From contig CAYZEZ010000108.1 of NCBI GenBank assembly GCA_964477295.1, positions 1 to 14,750 of the forward strand: DNA of 14,750 bases. The letters run 5' to 3'. Made by a program: the position numbers and the translations under genes. Each line of letters opens with the position of its first letter. Position 1 is the stretch's first letter. Under the pieces are notes generated by a model. That model saw only the letters and a program-made list of their open reading frames with translations. It was not told the origin of the DNA and ran no database searches. Shown here piece by piece: positions 6,175-13,699 of this stretch. This DNA comes from CAYZEZ01 sp964477295 (GTDB lineage Bacteria > Bacteroidota > Bacteroidia > Bacteroidales > SM23-62).

Positions 6175-9100
6175 ATGCCAAGTAGAAAGTTTCCTGCTTT
6201 AATTTATCTCCTCCTGTTAATTTCCCTCCTTGCTCCCACTTTTAGTTCCGCGCAGACAGATAATGATATTTTGTACTGGAAGGCGGTTCAGGCAAATAAT
6301 ATCCAACAAGCCGACAGCTTGATTTCAATTGGAGCCGACCTTAATATAAGGAACAAGGATGGCTGGACACCTCTGTTTGTTGCTGCCTGCTATGGATTCA
6401 ATGAAATGGCGGAGCTGCTTATAAAAAATGGCGCAGATATACATGCCAGGTCGAACGATTCAAAAACCCCTCTTTTCGTTGCTGTTGAGAATAAGCAGAT
6501 CGCAGTGGCAAAAGGATTACTAAATGCAGGAGCAGAAACTGAAGCACCCACAGATGCTCAGAAAGTTAACTGTGGTGAATACGAGGTATGGACCAGAAAA
6601 AAAGATTTCAATTATTATCCTTTGCATGTTGCAGTATTCTGCGACGACCTTGAAATGGTGAGGCTTCTCTTAGAATATGGCGCAAATGTAAATGCCCTGA
6701 CCAATAAAAAATGGACTCCAATAATGATTGCTGCCAGCTTATATAAAACCGAAATATTTATTGAACTGTACATCAATGAAGCAGATCTGGGGATTCAAAA
6801 CAGCGATGGAGAAACAGCTACCTATTGGATTGATTACTATGAAGAAGGAGATATCCATGAATTCCTGAAAAATCCGCAGGTTGAAATACAAAAACGATAT
6901 GGGAACCTTCCAATTCTTACGACCAGCCTCGGGCATGCTGACCGGATAGTTTCTGTCGATTTTAGCCAGGACGGCAAATATATGGTTACAGGAAGCCTTG
7001 ACAATACAGTTAAACTCTGGGATATCTCTCTGGGAAAGGAGATCCGCACATATTACGGACTACCTGATATGGTTTCAACATTAACCTGTGATTTTAAGAA
7101 TAACCTCCTGGTAGCATCAGACCTGTCAGATATGGTTAAAATCTGGAACCTGGCAACCGGGCAGGAGATCGCAACCTTTTCAGAATCTCTTGTATTACAA
7201 CTTGCTTTGAGCCACGACAATAGATTCTTGCTTACAGGAAATGAGGTCAATGAGATGAAGATATGGGACCTGGAAAAAAAGGAAAAAATTAAAGATTTTA
7301 ATGATCACACTGATCATTTCTCTGTATTGTTCGGTGATCAAAATTCTGCCTTGTTTTTTGATCAGAATGATCAGCCATTCCTGGCAGAATCAAGCAACAC
7401 AAAAGTATCTGTCTGGAACCTGGCACAGAAGAAAGTATACAGATCATTTACCGGTCACAAAGACGATGTCTTTATTATCGCCGTCAGTGCGGATGGTAAG
7501 TTGCTTGCGTCCGAAGACGGTGACCATACAATCAGGGTCTGGAACATTGAAACCGAACAATTAGTCAGCGAATTCAACAGCCATCCACATAATGTATCAA
7601 CCTTATGTTTTAGTTCCGATAATAATCAACTGGTGGCATCCACTAACAATGATTTTATCACTTTGTGGGATGTAAATTCCGGTGCTCTTATCAGGGAATT
7701 TTACGGCGGTGAGGATATTCTGACCACAGAGTTTTTAAACGGCGATACATTCATTGCAGCAATTTGTTCCGATGATTCACTAAAAGTCTGGGATACTGAA
7801 TCAGGAGAATTAGTAAACACACATTTCCTGGGACAGCAATCCAGTTTAAATGCACTGGCCCTTCCTTTTGAAGATAAAGTATTCCTGTCCGGAGGTGATG
7901 ATGATGTACTAAAAACCTGGTCCGTTGAGGAGAATAACAGGATTGAAAAACTACCCGTTGAACTCGGGCCATTTACTGCCACAGCATTTAGTCCCGACAA
8001 TACTTTTATTATTACCGGAAAAAAAGATGGCTCAGTATGCCAGTGGGACCTGAAAACCGGAAAATTAATAAAATCCTTCCCGGGTCAGGCATATAGTGTA
8101 TATGATCTGGATGTTAGTTCAGATGGAAAGTATATTCTTTCGCTGGTCGGAGATGAAATTTCTTTATGGAATATTGAAAGTGGAACCCGGATCCTGAATT
8201 TTGAGAATGACGATAACTTTATCGAACAGGTCTCTTTCAATCCTACGAATGAGCATATATATTACGGAGGTGAAGATTCCCTGTTTATTTATGATATCAG
8301 CAGCGATAAAATATTAAAAAGCACAGGGGAGGAATATACCTCAGGTTCCTGCTGGGAAGTAAGCCAGGATGAAAGCACTATCATAGCCGGAACTTCTGAA
8401 GCAATGATACTTATCTGGGACCTCGAGAGAGGGGAGAAGAGCCGTTCATACTATTTTGAACCCATGGCGACTAATTCCAAAAAGCGCGGATTCATAACTA
8501 TTCTTACATACAGTGGAAGTGAGCCTGAAATAAGCGACCTGGACTTAAGTTCAGATAACAGATATCTTGCCGCCGGCTTAACCGATAATTCGGTGCGTAT
8601 CCTGGATATTGAACAAAAATATATTTCAGAAATTAAGGTATTAACCGGTCATTCAGGACCGGTTAATACCGTAGCTTTTACTTCCGCAGATAAATACCTG
8701 ATAACAACTTCTGAGGATAAAACGATTAAAATCTGGGAAACGGCCAGGTGGAAAGAAGTTGCTACACTCATTTCATTCGGGAAGGATGATTGGATCGTAA
8801 CTACCCCGGAAGGACTATTCGATGCCTCCCCGGATGCAATGAAACTGATCTATTACACCCAGGGATTTGAAATATTCGAACTCGATCAATTAAAGGACCG
8901 GTACTTCGAACCTGGCCTGCTGCAGAAAATATTAGGTTTTAATGACGAGCCAGTCAGGGATGTTACTAAACTGGAAAAGCTCGACCTCTACCCTGAGATT
9001 AAACTGAACCAACCTGATAATGGCCTGCTTAAAATTGACCTGACCAACAGGGGAGGAGGTATTGGCCCGGTGAAAATATTCATCAATGGAAAAGAGATCG

Positions 9101-10461
9101 CTGCAGATGCACGCGGTGAGGGCAGTGATCGCGATGCGGAAGAATTGAATATTTCACTCGATTTAAAGGATCACCCGTTTCTCAAATACGGTAGTAAAAA
9201 TATCATTGAGGTAAAAGCAGCCAATGGAGAAGGATACCTGGTCAGCAGGGGTGCCAGGGTTACCTATTTGCCAGAAGCTGAAAAGCCGGCCGGGATCCCG
9301 CGATTGTTCATCGTCGCTTCCGGAATTTCAGACTATACCGGAAATGAAATAGATCTGAAATATGCAGCCAAGGATGCAGAAGACATGGCCCGGGCACTTG
9401 AGATTGGAGCCAGCCGTCTCTTCGGTACCGATAAAACATATACCTGGTTATTAACAACCAATCAGGAGAACAGCAGCATACAACCTACAAGGGCTAACAT
9501 TATCAGAACTTTCGGGGAAATTGCCCAAAAAGCGAAATCAACAGATATCCTGGTACTCTATTTTTCAGGCCACGGGATCAATTGGGGAGGGCAGGATGGC
9601 GATTTTTATTACCTAACCAAAGATGCCTATACAGCCGAAGCGTCGGCTTATAATGATCCGGCGATACGTAAACTCAGCACAATCTCAAGCAATGAAATGG
9701 TTGAATACATCAAAAAAATACCTGCCCTCAAACAGGTTTTGATAATCGACGCCTGTGCCTCAGGCAAAATGGTTGAAAACCTTGTGACTCAGAGGAACAT
9801 TTCTTCCAGTACGCTGCGTGCGCTCGACCGGATGAAAGACCGGACCGGTATGCACATTATTACAGGATGCACTGCTGATGAAGTCAGCTATGAAGCCAGC
9901 CAGTATGGACAGGGAATACTTACCTACAGCCTCCTGGAAGGAATAAAAGGTACCGCCCTCAGGGATGAGCGATTTGTGGATGTGAACCTGTTGTACCAGT
10001 ATGCCCGGGAAAGGGTTCCTGAACTGGCAGAAGGAATAGGAGGAATCCAGAAACCTGAGGTTTTTAGCCCGTTTGGAGCAGAAAGTTTTGATATCGGCGA
10101 AGTGAACTCAACAGATAAAGAAAATATCCCCCTTGCAAGGATCAAACCTGTTTTTGTCCGTTCGGTTTTTCAGGACGAAAATGAGCTGGAAGATATTTTA
10201 AACCTGAGTGCCATCATTGATAATATGCTGAATGAAGTCTCTCAAAAAGGAAATGACAGATCGCTGATCTTTGTAAATGCAAGGGAATTCCCCGAATCAT
10301 ATAAACTTTCAGGACTTTACAATCAACAGGACAACCAGATAACATTAAAAATGAAGATCAAATCGAACGGACTGTCAGAATCCTGCACAATATCCGGCAA
10401 GGATCCTGAAGAGCTTAAATCAAAAATAATGACCCGTATTAACTCGGTAATAAAAGATTGA
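6175..10461 (+). CDS. Exported ankyrin-WD40-caspase-like (peptidase C14) multidomain protein
   Basis: The protein has 1428 residues. A Sec signal peptide (1-26) has basic PSRK, a Leu-rich core and a likely cut at SSA/Q. About six ankyrin repeats (30-240) follow, such as KDGWTPLFVAACYG and LLLEYGANVNA, with a 20-residue insert after the third. Fourteen WD40 repeats (about 245-870) end in WD-type tips from LWD (281-283) to IWE (853-855), one per ~44 residues, consistent with two seven-bladed propellers. A linker (WIVTTPEGLFDASPDAM) and a beta-rich Ig-like domain (about 930-1035) lead to a caspase-like fold from 1042. It has YFSGHG with H1133 and IIDACASG with C1194, so the catalytic dyad is intact. 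The last ~120 residues (1310-1428) are unassigned. No type IX sorting domain is seen, so it is probably periplasmic. Proteolysis triggered through the repeat domains is inferred; specificity and ligand are unknown. It stands alone, with gaps of 275 and 128 bases on either side. Confidence 0.93.
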   Translation: MPSRKFPALIYLLLLISLLAPTFSSAQTDNDILYWKAVQANNIQQADSLISIGADLNIRNKDGWTPLFVAACYGFNEMAELLIKNGADIHARSNDSKTPLFVAVENKQIAVAKGLLNAGAETEAPTDAQKVNCGEYEVWTRKKDFNYYPLHVAVFCDDLEMVRLLLEYGANVNALTNKKWTPIMIAASLYKTEIFIELYINEADLGIQNSDGETATYWIDYYEEGDIHEFLKNPQVEIQKRYGNLPILTTSLGHADRIVSVDFSQDGKYMVTGSLDNTVKLWDISLGKEIRTYYGLPDMVSTLTCDFKNNLLVASDLSDMVKIWNLATGQEIATFSESLVLQLALSHDNRFLLTGNEVNEMKIWDLEKKEKIKDFNDHTDHFSVLFGDQNSALFFDQNDQPFLAESSNTKVSVWNLAQKKVYRSFTGHKDDVFIIAVSADGKLLASEDGDHTIRVWNIETEQLVSEFNSHPHNVSTLCFSSDNNQLVASTNNDFITLWDVNSGALIREFYGGEDILTTEFLNGDTFIAAICSDDSLKVWDTESGELVNTHFLGQQSSLNALALPFEDKVFLSGGDDDVLKTWSVEENNRIEKLPVELGPFTATAFSPDNTFIITGKKDGSVCQWDLKTGKLIKSFPGQAYSVYDLDVSSDGKYILSLVGDEISLWNIESGTRILNFENDDNFIEQVSFNPTNEHIYYGGEDSLFIYDISSDKILKSTGEEYTSGSCWEVSQDESTIIAGTSEAMILIWDLERGEKSRSYYFEPMATNSKKRGFITILTYSGSEPEISDLDLSSDNRYLAAGLTDNSVRILDIEQKYISEIKVLTGHSGPVNTVAFTSADKYLITTSEDKTIKIWETARWKEVATLISFGKDDWIVTTPEGLFDASPDAMKLIYYTQGFEIFELDQLKDRYFEPGLLQKILGFNDEPVRDVTKLEKLDLYPEIKLNQPDNGLLKIDLTNRGGGIGPVKIFINGKEIAADARGEGSDRDAEELNISLDLKDHPFLKYGSKNIIEVKAANGEGYLVSRGARVTYLPEAEKPAGIPRLFIVASGISDYTGNEIDLKYAAKDAEDMARALEIGASRLFGTDKTYTWLLTTNQENSSIQPTRANIIRTFGEIAQKAKSTDILVLYFSGHGINWGGQDGDFYYLTKDAYTAEASAYNDPAIRKLSTISSNEMVEYIKKIPALKQVLIIDACASGKMVENLVTQRNISSSTLRALDRMKDRTGMHIITGCTADEVSYEASQYGQGILTYSLLEGIKGTALRDERFVDVNLLYQYARERVPELAEGIGGIQKPEVFSPFGAESFDIGEVNSTDKENIPLARIKPVFVRSVFQDENELEDILNLSAIIDNMLNEVSQKGNDRSLIFVNAREFPESYKLSGLYNQQDNQITLKMKIKSNGLSESCTISGKDPEELKSKIMTRINSVIKD
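8637..8670. repeat. Perfect 14 bp inverted repeat inside the WD40-caspase gene
   Basis: GGTATTAACCGGTC (8637-8650) is repeated exactly in reverse complement at 8657-8670 with a 6-base loop ATTCAG. It encodes the TGHSGPVNTV segment of the last WD40 repeat. Such a long perfect stem is stable in mRNA and unusual in coding sequence. Confidence 0.85.
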
Positions 10462-10475
10462 AAACACACCCTCGG

Positions 10476-10510
10476 TTCGCTGATCACCGTTCACTGATCA
10501 CTGCTATCTG
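10476..10510. repeat. Five degenerate 7 bp tandem units downstream of the WD40-caspase gene
   Basis: TTCGCTG, ATCACCG, TTCACTG, ATCACTG and CTATCTG run in phase; the first four also form two 14 bp units differing at two positions. The rest of the 128-base gap to the next gene is AT-rich, with no clear terminator or promoter. A purine-rich AAGGAAAT lies at 10570-10577. Confidence 0.65.
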
Positions 10511-10589
10511 TTTAAAACTATCCTTTCAACTTTCCAGTTAAAATTGAATATTTAACTAATTTTAAAATTAAGGAAATAATTATTGCATC

Positions 10590-11729
10590 GTGAGGAGGTT
10601 GATTTATAAGCTGATACTGGGAGTGAATATCCTCCTGGTCATATTCCTGCTGCTGGCATACCTTTCTCAAATGGTCAGCCCGCAGCGAATATGGCATTTT
10701 GCCTTTTTTGGCCTGTCATACCCATATATTCTCATTGCCAATATAGCGATGATGGTTTTCTGGATAGTTAACAGGAAAAAGGAGTTTCTCCTATCCTTTC
10801 TTTTCATTGCAATCGGGTGGAACATCATGGGCAGTGTAGTACAGGTTAATTTCAAATTCCTGAAAAGCAAAAACATTAAAGAACAATTCACCCGAAACAT
10901 CAGGCACGAAGAAAAAATCCTGAAGGTTCTGACCTATAATGTACGCGCTTTTAATCTTTACAACTGGGCAAATAATGAAGAAGCAAAAGACAGAATTTTT
11001 AAATATGTTCTTAAAGAAGATCCTGATATATTGTGCTTCCAGGAATATTTCACACAGGAACGTGGCATTTTTTCTGCCAGTGACCTATATAAAATACTAA
11101 ACAAAACACCATACCGCCATATTCATTATACTATTGGTGAGAACAGCAATTTCCGTTACGGCATTGCTACCTTCAGTTCATATCCGATCATTAATAAAGG
11201 GGTCATCCGGTTTGAACATACATTGAATACAACGATATTCTCCGATATTGTTGTCGGTGATGATACGATCAGGGTATATAATAACCACCTGCAATCCATT
11301 CATTTTAATAAACACCATTATGCAATCTTTGACAGCCTTAAACTGCCAACTGATGACAGCCAGTTCAGGGAGCTGATCGATATATCCGACAGGATCAGGG
11401 ATGCATCGATAAGACGGTCGGAACAGTCAGATGTGATCGCAGAACACATCACAAAATCACCATATCGTGTGATTATCTGCGGTGATTTTAATGATACTCC
11501 GTGTTCATATACATACCATAGAGTTAAAGGCGACCTGGTAGATTCTTTTGTTGAGGCCGGAACAGGATTGGGGAATACCTATTTTGGCAGCCTGCCGTCA
11601 TTCCGGATAGATTATATTCTGCACTCAAAGCTGATCCGTTCCATTTATAATGAAAGGGCTAAGATCCGGTTGTCGGACCACTATCCCGTATTGAGCTATC
11701 TTCAGCTTAATCAAACGGAAGTTTACTGA
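10590..11729 (+). CDS. Membrane-anchored endonuclease/exonuclease/phosphatase (EEP) superfamily hydrolase
   Basis: The 379-residue protein has two or three N-terminal membrane helices (about 6-27, 36-60 and 66-82). An EEP domain from about 110 to the end contains the family's catalytic stations in order: LTYNVRAF (N117), ILCFQE (E152), YNNHLQS (H233), ICGDFND (D299, N301), RIDYIL (D341) and LSDHYPV (D363, H364). These coordinate the metal and attack a phosphodiester or phosphate ester. Whether the substrate is nucleic acid, lipid or inositol phosphate cannot be told. If the second loop is periplasmic, the catalytic domain would follow the last helix outward, but orientation is not decided here. 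The start is GTG at 10590; a TTG at 10599 in frame is an alternative, and no well-placed ribosome site decides it. Its last 23 bases overlap the end of the convergent PLP-enzyme gene. Confidence 0.9.
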   Translation: MRRLIYKLILGVNILLVIFLLLAYLSQMVSPQRIWHFAFFGLSYPYILIANIAMMVFWIVNRKKEFLLSFLFIAIGWNIMGSVVQVNFKFLKSKNIKEQFTRNIRHEEKILKVLTYNVRAFNLYNWANNEEAKDRIFKYVLKEDPDILCFQEYFTQERGIFSASDLYKILNKTPYRHIHYTIGENSNFRYGIATFSSYPIINKGVIRFEHTLNTTIFSDIVVGDDTIRVYNNHLQSIHFNKHHYAIFDSLKLPTDDSQFRELIDISDRIRDASIRRSEQSDVIAEHITKSPYRVIICGDFNDTPCSYTYHRVKGDLVDSFVEAGTGLGNTYFGSLPSFRIDYILHSKLIRSIYNERAKIRLSDHYPVLSYLQLNQTEVY

Positions 11730-12660
11730 CATCTACATTCCCCCCCGACAGGATAATTCCCACCTTCTTATCCTTAACATCAAGCTTTCCTTCAATAATA
11801 GCAGCCAGAGGAACAGCACCTGAAGGTTCCACGATTATCTTCATTCTTTCCCAGATCAGGCGCATGGCATCAACAATAGCCGCTTCACCTACGGTAATGA
11901 TATCATCCACCTTATCCATGATAATCTCAAAAGTCAGGTTGCCCAGGGATGTAAGCAATCCGTCGGCAATGGTATCAGGATTTACAGATGGTACGATCTT
12001 CCCCGATTTAAACGACCTGTATGCATCATCGGCATTAGCCGGCTCCACGGCAATAGCTTTTGCATCAGGAAGCAATGCCTTCACTGAAAGGGCTGTCCCA
12101 CTCATCAAGCCACCTCCACCGACCGGTGCCATAACGATGTCAAGTTCTCCAACCTCTTCAATCAACTCTTTGGCTGCCGTGCCCTGACCAGCTATGATGA
12201 GCGGATGATTATAGGATGGAACGAAATATACACCGGTCTCCTCAACCACTTTATTCATGGTCAATTCCCTTGATTCAAGCGTGGGTTCACAAAAGGTGAT
12301 TTGCCCCCCGTATCCCTCAACTGCCCTTTTCTTAATCTCAGGGGCATTGCGTGGCATCACGATCTGAGCCGGTATACCTCTCATTCCTGCCGCCAGGCAC
12401 AAAGCTGCAGCATGATTCCCTGACGAGTGGGTGCCCACACCCCTGGAAGCCTCTTCCTCACTTAAGGAGAATATAGCATTCGAAGCTCCCCGGAATTTAA
12501 ATGCACCTATCTTCTGGAAGTTCTCGCACTTAAAATAGAGCCGGGTGTCAAATATCCTGTTTATACTGCCTGAAGTCAGCACCGGTGTTTTATGTATGAA
12601 CTTTTTAATCCGGTCATGGGCCTCAACGACATCCTGGTAAGTAGGTATAAATAAGTTCAT
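11707..12660 (-). CDS. PLP-dependent serine racemase / threonine dehydratase-type enzyme (fold type II)
   Basis: The protein has 317 residues and no C-terminal ACT domain, so it is not the isoleucine-inhibited biosynthetic IlvA type. The PLP lysine is K55 in GAFKFRGA. SSGNH (79-83) holds the serine (S80) that acts as the second base in serine racemases, and the phosphate loop GGGG is at 181-184. EPANADD (206-212) reproduces the E/A/D divalent-metal site of eukaryotic serine racemase, and IADGL..SLG and VDDIITV..A also resemble that group. Such enzymes deaminate L-serine or L-threonine to 2-oxo acids, and some racemize serine to D-serine or act on hydroxyaspartate. Which reaction dominates cannot be read from the sequence. 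It follows the 12690-13499 gene on the same strand after 29 bases, probably in one transcript, and overlaps the convergent EEP gene by 23 bases. Confidence 0.92.
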   Translation of the reverse strand: MNLFIPTYQDVVEAHDRIKKFIHKTPVLTSGSINRIFDTRLYFKCENFQKIGAFKFRGASNAIFSLSEEEASRGVGTHSSGNHAAALCLAAGMRGIPAQIVMPRNAPEIKKRAVEGYGGQITFCEPTLESRELTMNKVVEETGVYFVPSYNHPLIIAGQGTAAKELIEEVGELDIVMAPVGGGGLMSGTALSVKALLPDAKAIAVEPANADDAYRSFKSGKIVPSVNPDTIADGLLTSLGNLTFEIIMDKVDDIITVGEAAIVDAMRLIWERMKIIVEPSGAVPLAAIIEGKLDVKDKKVGIILSGGNVDVSKLPFD

Positions 12661-12689
12661 CTTACTATTACTTATTGCACGCCAAGTTA

Positions 12690-13499
12690 CTATTTATTCT
12701 TTTTAAACTCCTCAAGGCATTTATACAACGCTTCTATGATCTCATATGCTGTTGCGCCCCTGATAAAATCTTTGCCCAGGTCACAGAATTTCTGAAACTC
12801 ATACAACTCGGGACCGGATAAACCCGTTACCTCCTCCAATATTTCCCTGTTATATTTGTCTGCTACCTCTTGCCGGAATTGTTCTTCCTCTTTGATCTTA
12901 GCATATTTCCTGAGCGATTTGCCCTCCTTGCTCAGGGCCATATAGATGGCTGTGACAGGACTCCCCAGGGAAATGTTCTCCGTAACGTATACCGAATCTG
13001 ATCCCATTTCAATATCCTTTAAGACAGATGGATTAACCTTTAAATTTGGTTCAGGGATATCCAGATGTAAAAATTTGTATTTAAACTGACGGTATGTTCC
13101 CAATTGATTTACACTAACAACCTGGATTGGATATATACGCTGGAGCATATGGATGGTTATAATACCCGGGTCACTTAGTATTGAGTCACTCAGATGGAAA
13201 GGGCAATCATAATACCCTATGGCAGTGAGCAGCAGAAGATCATTCCGGGCTGCCCCGATCTTAAAATAGCCCATGGTATCACTGATGCCGGCATATCCCC
13301 TGGTCTGGTTAACTATATGAGCAAACTGAACCGGTTCATTGATTGCCCTGTCGATAATCCTGGCAGTAAAATAAAACAATGAATCATCCTTAATATCCTG
13401 TGAATGAATATCTTGTGACGAGATTACAAGGATGAATAATCCAAGGCTGACCAGCTTATTGAAGGTAAGAACCCTGTAAATATTTAAAGAGTACTTCAA
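12690..13499 (-). CDS. Exported protein with carboxypeptidase-regulatory-like beta domain
   Basis: The protein has 269 residues. A hydrophobic stretch at about 14-30 (KLVSLGLFILVISS) followed by HSQ looks like a signal peptide. Residues about 42-115 (FTARIIDRAINEPVQFAHIVN, then TRGYAGISDTMGYFKIGAARND and LLLLTAIGYYDCPF) have the beta-sandwich pattern of CarboxypepD_reg-like domains. In this phylum these occur at the start of TonB-dependent receptors or stand alone as envelope proteins. The C-terminal half (about 150-269) is mixed and charged, rich in Lys and Glu, with no recognized domain; no plug or barrel follows, so it is not a receptor. A role at the cell envelope is inferred. It is the first gene of a minus-strand pair with the PLP enzyme, for which I see no functional link. 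A promoter-like TAGGTTTTG lies just upstream on the minus strand but is weak. Confidence 0.85.
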   Translation of the reverse strand: MKYSLNIYRVLTFNKLVSLGLFILVISSQDIHSQDIKDDSLFYFTARIIDRAINEPVQFAHIVNQTRGYAGISDTMGYFKIGAARNDLLLLTAIGYYDCPFHLSDSILSDPGIITIHMLQRIYPIQVVSVNQLGTYRQFKYKFLHLDIPEPNLKVNPSVLKDIEMGSDSVYVTENISLGSPVTAIYMALSKEGKSLRKYAKIKEEEQFRQEVADKYNREILEEVTGLSGPELYEFQKFCDLGKDFIRGATAYEIIEALYKCLEEFKKNK

Positions 13500-13569
13500 T
13501 ACGGTAAACGTGTTACAAAACCTATGACTTCTATTGAATATTTTTAATATTATGCCTAATATTAGATAC

Positions 13570-13604
13570 CTCGCACCCCATAACCCGCAACCCGTAACTT
13601 GTTA
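13570..13604. repeat. Degenerate 7 bp tandem units in the divergent gap 13500-13699
   Basis: CTCGCAC, CCCATAA, CCCGCAA, CCCGTAA and CTTGTTA run in phase; the middle three are the clearest. The rest of this 200-base gap is AT-rich and lies between two divergent genes, so it must hold both promoters. No TAnnTTTG match is clear for either direction. Confidence 0.65.
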
Positions 13605-13699
13605 AAAATGGCGATTATTACAATCCAATTAAATTAACCAAGATCTATGACAATTTATTACGATTAGTGTTAAAAATCATTAACTAAAACCAGAAAATC

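Noticed and set aside
7301..7564. An alternative-frame open reading frame within the WD40 region
   Set aside because: The main frame shows clear repeat signatures throughout; the overlapping frame has none.
6175..10461. A cytosolic anti-phage effector such as a gasdermin-linked or CBASS-type protease
   Set aside because: The protein has a signal peptide, and no cyclase, gasdermin or TIR gene lies next to it. A defence role is not supported here.
10063..10461. Type IX secretion C-terminal sorting domain on the caspase protein
   Set aside because: The tail ends in a charged helix (MTRINSVIKD) and lacks the short Ig-like strand pattern with a terminal basic motif typical of sorting domains.
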